64,000 nt of DNA from NCBI RefSeq assembly GCF_001937065.1, contig NZ_MOWR01000009.1, positions 46,857 to 110,856 of the forward strand, written 5' to 3'. The notes beneath the pieces are model-generated. The model was not told the origin of the DNA. It searched no databases and worked only from the letters and a program-made list of their open reading frames with translations. The DNA comes from Streptococcus sp. 'caviae' (GTDB lineage Bacteria > Bacillota > Bacilli > Lactobacillales > Streptococcaceae). Positions 24,835 through 36,496 of the stretch are shown one piece after another; the stretch's first letter is position 1, and the number at the start of each line of letters is the position of its first letter. The translations under genes and the position numbers were made by a program.

Positions 24835-25033
24835 TATTAAGCTCTTTACAGTCATAATGTTTCCTAGAAAAGCTAAACTTTCCTGTTAAATCATCAACTG
24901 TTTTTTTGATAGCGTAAATAGTATTAAGATTCATAAAAGTTTGACTCCGCCCCTTTATCAATCTTATATGTATTGCTTAACATTAAAAGGTAAGAATAAA
25001 CGATAAGGCAGTTGGATATAAAAATCTGAGCAG
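24835..25033. other. Non-coding stretch at the right end of the island
   Basis: About 200 bp without a credible ORF between the HAD gene and the right boundary repeat. No terminator stronger than short A/T stems was seen. Confidence 0.5.
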
Positions 25034-25106
25034 TTCTCAAAAACGCTAATAATTCAGGTATATCAACAGTTATCAACACTTCATGGTTCAGCTATGGAGT
25101 GTTTTT
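25034..25106. repeat. Right boundary repeat of the rpsI island (attR-like)
   Basis: TTCTCAAAA (25034-25042), TATATCAAC (25059-25067) and CACTTCATGGTTCA (25077-25090) repeat the end of rpsI and its terminator in the same order. The spacing between blocks is within 1-2 nt of the left copy. The codons Gln-Phe-Ser-Lys of the S9 tail are still readable. This would be the displaced original 3' end of rpsI. Confidence 0.75.
25076..25106 (+). terminator. Displaced rpsI-type terminator
   Basis: acacttcatgg (25076-25086) pairs with ctatggagtgt (25092-25102) over 11 positions including G-U pairs, loop ttcag, then T residues. Base changes relative to the rpsI copy keep the stem paired. Confidence 0.8.
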
Positions 25107-25246
25107 GCTATACTGTTTAAATTTTTGCAGGTCTGCTGAGAGCGATTGAATAGCAATGAAAAGGCTGTTTGAATAGATTTTCAAAGCAAAGCTGCCTGCC
25201 CCTTTATATAGGAATGCTGCTGGGACAAACTAACCCACCGGAACAT

Positions 25247-25301
25247 TTTACAAAAACTTTACACAACCAAGGTAAAAGATTTGATGTTTGGTGCGTATAA
25301 T
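25247..25301 (+). promoter_or_regulatory. pst promoter with Pho-box-like repeats
   Basis: TTTACA at 25247-25252 and again at 25258-25263 are 11 bp apart, one helical turn, as in Pho boxes. A consensus TATAAT lies at 25296-25301. There is no good -35 hexamer, which is typical of an activator-dependent promoter. The operon's own response regulator is the likely activator. Confidence 0.7.
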
Positions 25302-25344
25302 AAGGACTGTAAGATTAATACTGTCTTTAGATGAGGAGTCTATC

Positions 25345-26226
25345 ATGAAAAAATTGAAATTCATATCGGCGCTTGCGCTGACTGGTTTGGCTGGTTTAGC
25401 TTTGTTGAGTGCCTGCGGCAATTCAAACTCAAAGTCGTCTTCACAGACGATAAATGTTGTTTCCCGTGAAGACGGATCGGGAACGCGAGGGGCTTTTGTT
25501 GAGCTCTTTGGCATTGAAGAGGAAAAGAGCAACGGCGAAAAGGTTGATTTGACAACCGATAAAGCTGCTGTTACAAACTCTACAGCGGTGATGCTGACAA
25601 CAGTTGCCGGTGATGAAAATGCTATTGGTTATGTTTCCATGGGCTCTTTAGACGACAAGGTCAAGGTTGTATCGATTGACGGTACTAAGGCGACGATTGC
25701 GCATGTCAAGGACGGCAGCTATAAAATTTCCCGTCCGTTTAACATCGTGACACACGATAAGATCAGTGATGTGGCTCAGGATTTCATCAGCTACATTATG
25801 AGCAGCGACGGTCAAAAGGTTGTTGAAAATAACGGCTATATTGCAGTTGACGGAAAAGAAAAATATAAATCCAGTGTTGATTCCGGGAAATTGGTTATCT
25901 CAGGCTCAAGCTCAGTAACGCCGGTTATGGAAAAACTAAAGGAAGCTTACCTGAAAGTCAATTCTAAGGTAACGATTGAAATTCAGCAGAGCGACTCATC
26001 AACTGGCATTACCAATACCATTGACAAAACCTGTGATATTGGAATGGCTTCAAGAGAACTTGAAAAATCGGAAACCTCAAAAGGTGTGAAATCGCAGAAA
26101 ATTGCTCTGGACGGGATTGCGATTATTGTCAATAAAGGCAACAGCGTCAAGGAGCTGACCAGCAAACAGGTCAAAGCTATCTTTAAGGGCGATACGACAA
26201 AATGGGATGATGTTCTCTCAAAATAA
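25345..26226 (+). CDS. pstS: Phosphate ABC transporter substrate-binding lipoprotein
   Basis: PstS captures orthophosphate outside the membrane for PstCAB. The 293-residue precursor has a lipoprotein signal (MKKLKFISAL then hydrophobic) with a lipobox ending at Cys24 (LLSACGN). Phosphate-binding-type motifs are seen twice: SREDGSGTRGAF and SGSSSVTPVME, plus QQSDSSTGITNT. The ATG at 25345 follows GAGGAG; the longer frame from 25288 begins upstream of the predicted transcript start. It leads a seven-gene operon. Confidence 0.96.
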   Translation: MKKLKFISALALTGLAGLALLSACGNSNSKSSSQTINVVSREDGSGTRGAFVELFGIEEEKSNGEKVDLTTDKAAVTNSTAVMLTTVAGDENAIGYVSMGSLDDKVKVVSIDGTKATIAHVKDGSYKISRPFNIVTHDKISDVAQDFISYIMSSDGQKVVENNGYIAVDGKEKYKSSVDSGKLVISGSSSVTPVMEKLKEAYLKVNSKVTIEIQQSDSSTGITNTIDKTCDIGMASRELEKSETSKGVKSQKIALDGIAIIVNKGNSVKELTSKQVKAIFKGDTTKWDDVLSK

Positions 26227-26236
26227 GGAGCTGTGA

Positions 26237-27082
26237 ATGAATCATTCTAAAGAAAAAATAATGCAAGCGGTATTCTTTCTTACCGCCTGTATTTCTATTA
26301 TATCGGTTATTTTAATCTGTGTTTTCCTTTTTTCAAGCGGTATCCCTGCCATTCAAAAAATCGGTCTTAAGAACTTTCTCCTAGGTACTGTTTGGCAGCC
26401 TGCTAATAATGTATATGGCATTTTTCCTATGATTGTGGGATCCGTTTATGTCACTTTGGGGGCCCTTGTGATAGGGGTTCCTATTGGTGTGCTGACAGCA
26501 GTTTTTATGGCCAGATTTTGTCCGGAAAAAATTTACAGGCCCCTGCGCAGCGCTATCAATCTCATGGCAGGCATTCCGTCTGTTGTTTACGGTTTCTTTG
26601 GTCTCGTGGTTTTAGTGCCTTTTGTCAGGGAACATATCGGCGGATTTGGTATGGGTGTTCTTACGGCATCAGTTTTGCTGGGATTGATGATTTTACCAAC
26701 CATTATCAGCGTTTCTGAATCGGCCATCCGAGCAGTGCCCAACAGTTATTATGAAGGCGGGCTTGCCTTGGGAGCCTCGCATGAACGCAGCGTCTTTTTT
26801 GCCGTTTTACCAGCAGCCAAACGTGGGATTCTGGCAGCTGTGATTTTAGGTATTGGCCGAGCAATTGGTGAAACCATGGCAGTTATCATGGTTGCCGGCA
26901 ACCAAGCTGTTTTGCCTGATTCTCTGACATCCGGCATTCGAACCCTGACCACCAATATTGTTATGGAAATGGGTTACTCAAGCGGCCTGCATAGAGAAGC
27001 TTTAATCGGGACAGCGGTTATTCTGTTTATTTTTGTCCTTATTATCAATATCAGTTTCTCCCTGCTTCATAAAGAGGATTAG
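26237..27082 (+). CDS. pstC: Phosphate ABC transporter permease
   Basis: The 281-residue permease has six hydrophobic segments and the permease coupling loop containing EGGLALGASHERSVFFAVLPAAKRGI. The N-terminal helix (about 12-33) and IPSVVYGFFGLVVLVPF are typical of PstC. It follows pstS by 10 nt and precedes pstA by 2 nt, so it is translated within the operon. Confidence 0.95.
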   Translation: MNHSKEKIMQAVFFLTACISIISVILICVFLFSSGIPAIQKIGLKNFLLGTVWQPANNVYGIFPMIVGSVYVTLGALVIGVPIGVLTAVFMARFCPEKIYRPLRSAINLMAGIPSVVYGFFGLVVLVPFVREHIGGFGMGVLTASVLLGLMILPTIISVSESAIRAVPNSYYEGGLALGASHERSVFFAVLPAAKRGILAAVILGIGRAIGETMAVIMVAGNQAVLPDSLTSGIRTLTTNIVMEMGYSSGLHREALIGTAVILFIFVLIINISFSLLHKED

Positions 27083-27084
27083 TC

Positions 27085-27969
27085 ATGGAAAAGGAAAATA
27101 TAAATCAACGAAATTTTCAGCAGAAATTAAAGTCCTACAAGCAGGATCCGGTCTCTCTTTTTTTGTTCCTGCTGGTATATGGTGCAGCTGTGCTTACTTT
27201 TGTAGCTATTGTCTTTATTGTGGGCTACATCTTAATCAAGGGGATTCCCAATCTCAGCCCTAAACTGTTTGAAGTTAACTATACCAGTGAGAATGTCTCC
27301 CTGCTGCCGGCCCTTGTCAACACGGTCTTTATCACGGTCTTGTCCTTAATTTTGGCAGTTCCTATCGGTATCGGGGCCTCTATTTATTTGACAGAATATG
27401 CCAAACGGGAAAATCCTTTTGTTTCTGTCATCCGTATTGCAACAGAGACACTTTCTGGGATTCCGTCCATCATTTACGGTCTCTTCGGAGCGCTGTTCTT
27501 TGTGAAATATGCGCATTTTGGTCTGTCGCTCCTGTCTGGAGCAGTGACCCTAAGCATCATGATTTTACCTTTGATCATGCGTACGACAGAAGAAGCCCTC
27601 TTATCTGTGCCTGACAGTTACCGTGAAGGCAGTTTTGCTCTGGGTGCCGGAAAGCTCCGCACTATTTTTCACATCGTGCTGCCCAGTGCGATGCCAGGTA
27701 TTTTTTCGGGTGTTATTCTGGCTATCGGGAGAATTGTCGGTGAATCAGCTGCCCTTATCTTTACGGCGGGAACAGTAGCAGAAGTCGCCAAGAGCCTCTT
27801 TCGGTCTTCCAGAACCTTGGCAGTGCACATGTATGCCATTTCGGGAGAAGGGCTGTATATTAACCAAACCTACGCGACAGCAGTTGTCTTGCTGGTGCTG
27901 GTGATTATCATTAACCTCCTTTCGGAGACAATTGCGAGAAAATTAGGAAGTGAGACAGGCAATGAGTAA
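27085..27969 (+). CDS. pstA: Phosphate ABC transporter permease
   Basis: The 294-residue second permease half has the matched motifs [19 protein letters not shown] and [26 protein letters not shown], and membrane helices in the usual six-segment layout. It pairs with PstC to form the channel. Its end overlaps the pstB start by 8 nt. Confidence 0.95.
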   Translation: MEKENINQRNFQQKLKSYKQDPVSLFLFLLVYGAAVLTFVAIVFIVGYILIKGIPNLSPKLFEVNYTSENVSLLPALVNTVFITVLSLILAVPIGIGASIYLTEYAKRENPFVSVIRIATETLSGIPSIIYGLFGALFFVKYAHFGLSLLSGAVTLSIMILPLIMRTTEEALLSVPDSYREGSFALGAGKLRTIFHIVLPSAMPGIFSGVILAIGRIVGESAALIFTAGTVAEVAKSLFRSSRTLAVHMYAISGEGLYINQTYATAVVLLVLVIIINLLSETIARKLGSETGNE

Positions 27970-28711
27970 ATTAGCCATCAATCATTTGGATTTATATTAC
28001 GGGGATTTTCATGCCTTAAAAGATGTCAATCTGGCTATTGAAGAGCATGAGATAACGGCCTTTATCGGACCGTCAGGCTGCGGGAAGTCAACCCTTTTAA
28101 AGAGCCTCAACCGCATGAATGATCTTGTCAAAAATTGTAGAATCACTGGCGATGTGCTGCTTGATAAGCAAGATGTTTACCGCGATATTGACATTAATGT
28201 TTTACGCAAAAAAGTCGGTATGGTTTTTCAAAAGCCCAATCCTTTTCCAATGAGTATCTATGACAATATTGCTTTTGGTCCGAGGACACACGGCATTCAT
28301 GCTAAAGCGCAGCTGGATGAAATTGTTGAGCGCTCTTTAAAGAATGCGGCCATTTGGGATGAGGTGAAGGATCGTTTGAACAAGTCAGCACTTGGCATGT
28401 CCGGCGGTCAGCAGCAGCGTCTCTGTATCGCCAGAGCTCTGGCGATTGAACCCGATGTGCTGTTAATGGATGAGCCAACCAGTGCCCTAGACCCGATTTC
28501 TACTGCTAAAATCGAAGATCTGGTAACAGAACTGAAGAAAAAATACACCATTGTCATGGTCACTCACAACATGCAGCAGGCGGTCCGTATTTCTGATAAA
28601 ACAGCCTTTTTCCTCCTGGGAGAAGTGATTGAATACAATAAGACCAGCCAGCTCTTTTCACTGCCGCAGGATAAACGGACGGAAGAATACATTACAGGGA
28701 GGTTTGGTTGA
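27962..28711 (+). CDS. pstB: Phosphate ABC transporter ATP-binding protein
   Basis: The 249-residue ATPase drives phosphate import. It shows Walker [10 protein letters not shown], the signature [15 protein letters not shown], Walker [12 protein letters not shown] and the switch His in [10 protein letters not shown]. The start at ATG 27962 follows AGGAAGTGAG; a frame extension to 27950 adds four residues. Only one pstB is present here, whereas some streptococcal pst operons carry two. The stop overlaps the phoU start (TGATG). Confidence 0.96.
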   Translation: MSKLAINHLDLYYGDFHALKDVNLAIEEHEITAFIGPSGCGKSTLLKSLNRMNDLVKNCRITGDVLLDKQDVYRDIDINVLRKKVGMVFQKPNPFPMSIYDNIAFGPRTHGIHAKAQLDEIVERSLKNAAIWDEVKDRLNKSALGMSGGQQQRLCIARALAIEPDVLLMDEPTSALDPISTAKIEDLVTELKKKYTIVMVTHNMQQAVRISDKTAFFLLGEVIEYNKTSQLFSLPQDKRTEEYITGRFG

Positions 28712-29364
28712 TGCGTTCAAAATTCGAAAATCAGCTTAATGAACTGAATAAAGATTTAATTTTAATGGGGGCCCTTTGCGAAGAGGCCATTTCCAAATCT
28801 CTTGATATTTTAGAAGACGATGAATTTTATCTGGTTAACAATGTCAGTGAAATTGCCAGTCAGACTGATCAGCTGGAAAGAGATATTGAGTCACAGTGCT
28901 TGAAGCTCCTGCTTCGCCAGCAGCCGGTAGCTAAGGATTTACGGCGGATATCAGCTGCTCTTAAAATGATTTATGACATGAAGCGCATTGGCTCTCAGTC
29001 GGCTGAGATTGCTAGTATTATCGCCTTAAAGCATATTAAATCCGGGCAGAAAGAGGTTCAGCTTCTCCAAGAAATGGCACGTTTTGTCGTTCAGATGGTA
29101 ACAGACAGTATTGATGCTTTTGTTCGTGATGATGAAGCTCTGGCCCAAGAAGTTATTATTAAAGACAGCCATGTTGACCAACAATTTGATACAATAAAAG
29201 CAGGACTGATTACATATTTTACCGAGGCAGATGCCGACGGAGAATATGCCATTGATGTCCTGATGGTTTCAAAATATATCGAGCGAATCGGAGACCATGC
29301 AGTTAATATTGCCAAGTGGGTACTTTTTTCAATCACAGGGCAGTTAGATGGAGAAGCAACATGA
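28711..29364 (+). CDS. phoU: Phosphate uptake regulator PhoU
   Basis: PhoU links transporter state to the phosphate two-component system. The 217-residue protein is two repeats of a three-helix bundle with metal-binding acidic motifs (MKRIGSQSAEIASI and KYIERIGDHAVNIAKWV). ATG 28711 shares its A with the pstB stop and ATGA at 29361 links it to the next gene. Its position between transporter and sensor genes supports a direct signalling role. Confidence 0.95.
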   Translation: MRSKFENQLNELNKDLILMGALCEEAISKSLDILEDDEFYLVNNVSEIASQTDQLERDIESQCLKLLLRQQPVAKDLRRISAALKMIYDMKRIGSQSAEIASIIALKHIKSGQKEVQLLQEMARFVVQMVTDSIDAFVRDDEALAQEVIIKDSHVDQQFDTIKAGLITYFTEADADGEYAIDVLMVSKYIERIGDHAVNIAKWVLFSITGQLDGEAT

Positions 29365-30038
29365 TATTTTGCATTGAAGATGACGATGATATCCGTGAGC
29401 TGATGCTATATACCCTGCGCACTGCAGGTTTTGAAGCTCAGGGCTTTCCTGACAGTCAGTCTTTTTGGCAGGCTCTCAATAAAGAGCAGCCCCAACTCAT
29501 TCTTTTAGATATTATGCTGCCTGAGGAAGATGGGCTCAGCATTCTAAAAAAGCTGCGCTCAGATAAGGCCGGCTCCCATATTCCTGTTATCATGGCGACA
29601 GCTAAGGGAACTGAATATGACAAGGTCAAAGGGTTGGATCTGGGAGCAGATGATTACTTGGTCAAGCCTTTTGGCATGATGGAGATGGTATCTCGTATTA
29701 AGGCAGTGCTGCGCCGCAGCGGCAGCGGGCAAAAAGATGAAGAGCTTGTCTTTGGTCAGCTGAGGCTCAATCCGAGCAATTACACAGTGACACGAAACGG
29801 TGCACGGATTGATCTGACACTCAAGGAATTTGAATTGCTGTCTACACTCATGCGCCATCCCAGCCGTGTTTTTACCCGTCAGGAACTGTTGGAAAAAGTG
29901 TGGAGCGATAATTTCCTGATTGAAACGCGGACGGTGGATGTTCATATTGGCACTCTGCGGACAAAGCTGGGGCCTTGCGGAGAATACATCCATACCGTGC
30001 GCGGAGTCGGTTATCGAATGGAGGAGCCGCATGACTAA
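29361..30038 (+). CDS. Response regulator, PhoB/PhoP-like (OmpR family)
   Basis: The 225-residue protein has a receiver domain (acidic pocket EDDDD near residue 5-9, phospho-acceptor Asp in LILLDIMLPEEDG near residue 51, conserved Lys in YLVKPFG) and a C-terminal winged helix (RLNPSNYTVTRNGARIDLTLKEFELL, TVDVHIGTLRTKL). Starting at ATG 29361 it overlaps phoU by 4 nt and the sensor gene by 8 nt. From operon context it probably activates pst at the Pho boxes when phosphate is low. It is called PnpR in some streptococci; I do not assign that symbol. Confidence 0.93.
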   Translation: MIFCIEDDDDIRELMLYTLRTAGFEAQGFPDSQSFWQALNKEQPQLILLDIMLPEEDGLSILKKLRSDKAGSHIPVIMATAKGTEYDKVKGLDLGADDYLVKPFGMMEMVSRIKAVLRRSGSGQKDEELVFGQLRLNPSNYTVTRNGARIDLTLKEFELLSTLMRHPSRVFTRQELLEKVWSDNFLIETRTVDVHIGTLRTKLGPCGEYIHTVRGVGYRMEEPHD

Positions 30039-31698
30039 AAAACTATTTCGGTCGATTTTATTAGCCAATATTGGTGTCTTTCTGTCGTCTTTGATTTTAA
30101 TAATGGGGGTGCTCTATCGCTATTTTACAGAAGTTGAGACGGAACAGCTGCAGACGCAGACTGCATTGGCAGCTCAAGGAATTTCTCTGGACGGACAAGA
30201 TTATTTTGACAGTCTGAAAACGTCCAATGTTCGTATCACCTGGGTAGATAACACGGGGAAGGTTCTCCATGATACCAAGTCGAATCCGGCTAAAATGAGC
30301 AACCATGGCAACCGCGAAGAAATTAAAGAAGCGCTGAAAGACGGTTATGGCGAAAGTACGCGCTATTCGTCAACGCTGACCCAGCGTTCGCTCTATGTTG
30401 CTCAAAGATTGGATAATGGAACGATTGTCCGCTTGTCAATCACTCAGCGCAGCATTCTTCTCTTACTGCTGGGCATGCTGCAGCCGCTGATTTTGATTGT
30501 AGTCCTGGCGGTACTGCTCTCAATTCTTGTGGCCAGATACACCGCCAAAAAACTGGTCTTACCTCTCAATCGCTTGAATTTGGAGGAGCCGCTGGCCAAT
30601 GATGTTTACGAAGAGCTGTCACCGCTTCTAAGACGCATTGATCGGCACCAAAAAGAACTGCAAAAGCAAGATGACCTGCTGACAAGAAGAAAACAAGAAT
30701 TTGACACCATTATCTCTAAAATCAGAGAAGGCATGATTCTGCTAGACGAAAAACGCTCTATTATCAGTATTAACGCAGCAGCCATGCAGCTTTTTCAGAC
30801 AGATAAGAGCTGTCTGGGCAAGGATATTTTAGAAATAACCCGCGATATTGCACTCAACCAGCTTTTGGAAGAAGGTTTGACAGGCAAGAAAAAAGAAGGC
30901 CTGATTGCTTTTGGCAAGGATAGCTACCGTATGCTGATACGGCCGATTACCGCAGACAGCAAGGTGACCGGTGTCATGATTTTGCTGTTTGATGTTACGG
31001 AACAGCTGCAGGCAGAAAATATGCGACGGGAATTTACAGCAAACGTCTCCCACGAGCTAAAAACACCTTTGCACCTGATTGCCGGTTATTCTGAAATGAT
31101 GACTAATGATTTGGTCTCCAGTCAGGATGTACAGCAGTTTTCGGAAAAAATCTACATTGAGTCACAGCGCATGATTCAGCTGGTTGAAGACATTATTAAT
31201 CTATCGCATTTAGATGAGTCTTCCCAAGTAAAGATGGAAACCGTTGATCTGTATCAGGTGGCAAAAAATGTACTGGACACCCTCTCATCCAGAGCGACCC
31301 AAAAGAAAGTATCTTTGAACTTATCGGGGCAGACGGCTTTAGTAACAGGCAATCCGGCCCTGCTTCATTCGGTTATTTACAATCTTTGCGACAATGCCAT
31401 TAAGTACAATCGGGAGCATGGCGAAGTCTTTGTCAGTGTGAAGCCGCAGCAGGATACAGTTATCTTGGAGGCCAAAGATACAGGCATTGGAATTGATGAC
31501 ACTGAACAAGAGCGTATTTTTGAGCGCTTTTACAGAGTGGATAAGAGCCGTTCGAAAAAAGTCGGCGGCACCGGCCTGGGACTTTCCATCGTCAAGCATG
31601 CCCTGCAAATCCACGATGCTGCCATCACCGTCCAAAGCGTCCAAGGCCAAGGAACAACCATGACAGTTACCTTTAAAGGGGAGTCAGGAGAACTCTAA
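30031..31698 (+). CDS. Sensor histidine kinase, PhoR/PnpS-like
   Basis: The 555-residue protein has two membrane helices (about 7-26 and 148-168) flanking an extracellular loop, then a HAMP-like region, a PAS-like domain (EFDTIISKIREGMILLD), the H-box NVSHELKTPLHL and an HATPase domain with N-box NLCDNAIKYN, KDTGIGI and GTGLGLSIVKHA. It ends the operon and is followed by a terminator. It should autophosphorylate at the H-box His and phosphorylate the adjacent regulator under phosphate limitation. Confidence 0.93.
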   Translation: MTKKLFRSILLANIGVFLSSLILIMGVLYRYFTEVETEQLQTQTALAAQGISLDGQDYFDSLKTSNVRITWVDNTGKVLHDTKSNPAKMSNHGNREEIKEALKDGYGESTRYSSTLTQRSLYVAQRLDNGTIVRLSITQRSILLLLLGMLQPLILIVVLAVLLSILVARYTAKKLVLPLNRLNLEEPLANDVYEELSPLLRRIDRHQKELQKQDDLLTRRKQEFDTIISKIREGMILLDEKRSIISINAAAMQLFQTDKSCLGKDILEITRDIALNQLLEEGLTGKKKEGLIAFGKDSYRMLIRPITADSKVTGVMILLFDVTEQLQAENMRREFTANVSHELKTPLHLIAGYSEMMTNDLVSSQDVQQFSEKIYIESQRMIQLVEDIINLSHLDESSQVKMETVDLYQVAKNVLDTLSSRATQKKVSLNLSGQTALVTGNPALLHSVIYNLCDNAIKYNREHGEVFVSVKPQQDTVILEAKDTGIGIDDTEQERIFERFYRVDKSRSKKVGGTGLGLSIVKHALQIHDAAITVQSVQGQGTTMTVTFKGESGEL

Positions 31699-31749
31699 AA
31701 CGAATCTAACATTTTCTTACTGTCAATCTGATACTGCTTTGATAGATGC

Positions 31750-31785
31750 AAAACGAGGCTGGGTTTTTAGCTCAGCCTCGTTTTT
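31750..31785 (+). terminator. Terminator of the pst-phoU-two-component operon
   Basis: aaaacgaggctg (31750-31761) and cagcctcgtttt (31773-31784) form a 12-bp stem, with T residues after it. The A-rich 5' side could also let it act on the other strand. Confidence 0.92.
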
Positions 31786-32008
31786 GAGTTTTTATCAATG
31801 CAGTGAGTGATTGATATTAACAGTGCCCCTTTTGAGTTGATTTAGAGTTGATAAAGGCAATAGCGGGGAGTAAGAAAGACTGATTGACCCTGCCGGTTTG
31901 AGCTTAGATAGCCTTCCAGACGACAAATATCAGCACAGCGGCTTCAGTCCTAACTAATTGTGCAGAAGGAAAGCTGACTTCAACAGCTCCTTGGCAGCTT
32001 TATTTCAA
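31786..32008. other. Non-coding stretch between convergent transcription units
   Basis: There is no credible ORF. A 7-bp repeat AAAGCTG/CAGCTTT near 31970-32003 could form a weak stem-loop that ends the minus-strand regulator transcript. Confidence 0.45.
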
Positions 32009-32761
32009 TCATCCTAGCTTCTCATGAATTAAATTGAGAAGGATTTCCACAAAAATAATAGCTACAGACTGGATATCGACAATGGACTGCTGGCTGAAGA
32101 CGCTTCCGGGAAGAACGATGGTGTGCCCGAAATATTTAGCGGATGTGGCTTTTTCATTGAGAGTAATCAAGTAGGAATTCTTGGGCATATTGTTCTGCAG
32201 AGCCGACAGGGCTTTTTTATAATTGGAAATGCTGCCTACCACAGAAAACATAACCAGTGTGTCCTCTTCGCTGATGATGTTGGTTAGATGGGAGCCGCTG
32301 TTTAAATCGCCTGCAAAATGGCTGGCAATACCGATGTTTTGCAGGCCCATATGCAGGTATCTAGCCGGCAGAGAGGATAAATAAATACCAAAAATATGCA
32401 GTTTTTCAGGTGTCAAAATTGCCTGAGTCAGACGATTAATATCATCTCGGTTGAGATTGCGTATCTGATTGATAAGACTGGTGTAATTATCGGTCATCTG
32501 ATCCAAAATATCGGCAGAGTCCCGCTTGTAGTAATGATGAAGGTAATCAATAGCCGCATAGCGGAAATCTTTAAAGCCTTTGTAGCCCAAGGTCTGACAG
32601 AATCTCAGGACAGCAGAGGTCGAAGTGTGTGACAGTTCAGCAATTTTAGTAATTGTAAAGGTCTCTAACGTTTCAATGTTTTTGATGACGTACTGATAGA
32701 CTTTCCATTCGGTCTTGGAATAATCTGTTTTATGCAGTTCAATGTTTTCTAAAAAATTCAT
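32009..32761 (-). CDS. RpiR/MurR-family transcriptional regulator of the beta-glucoside genes
   Basis: The 250-residue protein has the N-terminal RpiR helix-turn-helix (EWKVYQYVIKNIETLETFTITKIAELSHTSTSAVLRFCQTLG) and a C-terminal SIS domain (about 110-240) that should bind a phosphosugar. It is divergent from the PTS/6-phospho-beta-glucosidase operon, with a 157-bp shared promoter region, so it probably senses a phosphorylated beta-glucoside or a product and controls that operon. Confidence 0.92.
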   Translation of the reverse strand: MNFLENIELHKTDYSKTEWKVYQYVIKNIETLETFTITKIAELSHTSTSAVLRFCQTLGYKGFKDFRYAAIDYLHHYYKRDSADILDQMTDNYTSLINQIRNLNRDDINRLTQAILTPEKLHIFGIYLSSLPARYLHMGLQNIGIASHFAGDLNSGSHLTNIISEEDTLVMFSVVGSISNYKKALSALQNNMPKNSYLITLNEKATSAKYFGHTIVLPGSVFSQQSIVDIQSVAIIFVEILLNLIHEKLG

Positions 32762-32839
32762 AGCTTTCCACCTAATATAATATTGTAATTGAAAACGGCA
32801 AAATTGTCAAAATATAATAAAAAAATTACCAAAAAGATA

Positions 32840-32868
32840 TTGACACCGCTTTCAAAAGGTCGTATAAT
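32840..32868 (+). promoter_or_regulatory. Beta-glucoside PTS promoter with a cre site
   Basis: TTGACA (32840-32845) and TATAAT (32863-32868) are 17 bp apart. TGACACCGCTTTCA (32841-32854) fits the degenerate cre consensus (TGWNANCGNTNWCA) at every position and overlaps the -35, predicting strong CcpA repression in glucose. Confidence 0.9.
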
Positions 32869-32918
32869 TTGTAAAAAATAACAATTTTTTTTGATAATTT
32901 TATCAAAAGGAGGGAGCT

Positions 32919-36246
<3,328 letters not shown>

Positions 36247-36250
36247 AAAA

Positions 36251-36302
36251 GGCTCTCTCTTTTATCAAGCTGCAGCTCAGCAGCTATAAAGAGGGAGTTT
36301 TA
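36251..36302 (+). terminator. Terminator of the beta-glucoside operon
   Basis: A large stem pairs ctctctcttttat (36253-36265) with ataaagagggag (36286-36297), with an inner agctg/cagct hairpin, followed by T residues. Confidence 0.85.
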
Positions 36303-36409
36303 TACTCTTCAAAAATCCAAACTATACACGTCGTTGCCTTCACTTTGCCGTGTTCTAGTGCAGTCTTCAGCTCGTCGCCCAGTCTATTTTTGATTTTTAT
36401 TGAATATTA
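36302..36409. repeat. BOX-like small repeat with terminal inverted repeats
   Basis: The left end is atactcttcaaaaatc and the right end is gatttttattgaatat, near-inverted copies of each other. The interior (CACGTCgttGCCTTcaCTTTGCCGT) resembles the boxA-boxC part of the streptococcal BOX repeat as I remember it, with the central boxB deleted. BOX-type repeats are non-autonomous and scattered in streptococci. This copy is short and decayed. Confidence 0.6.
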
Positions 36410-36481
36410 GGTGCAAAAAAATAATTATTGTGCTAAACCTTAAGAAAAAATATCTTTTAAATCTGGGAGTCTTAAGAAAAG

Positions 36482-36496
36482 TGATATAATAAGAAT
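36482..36496 (+). promoter_or_regulatory. Mevalonate kinase promoter, leaderless start
   Basis: TGA-TATAAT has its -10 at 36485-36490. The start codon at 36497 lies only 6 nt after it and there is no ribosome binding site between them, so the mRNA should begin at or within a base or two of the ATG. No clear -35 is visible. Confidence 0.62.

Larger units (their letters stand above)
13940..25106. mobile_element. Genomic island integrated at the 3' end of rpsI
   Basis: The 11-kb segment is bounded by two diverged copies of the rpsI tail plus terminator. Content: a decayed integrase, a MunI-like restriction-modification system, an IS982-like remnant, an oxidoreductase with a TetR regulator, and a sugar PTS operon. 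The ribosomal and housekeeping genes outside contrast with this accessory cargo. With the integrase broken, the island is probably fixed. Whether the PTS part belonged to the original element or came later cannot be decided from sequence. Confidence 0.68.

Noticed and set aside
24835..25033. A gene or RNA at the right edge of the island
   Set aside because: No ORF with a start and ribosome binding site, no pairing beyond short A/T stems.
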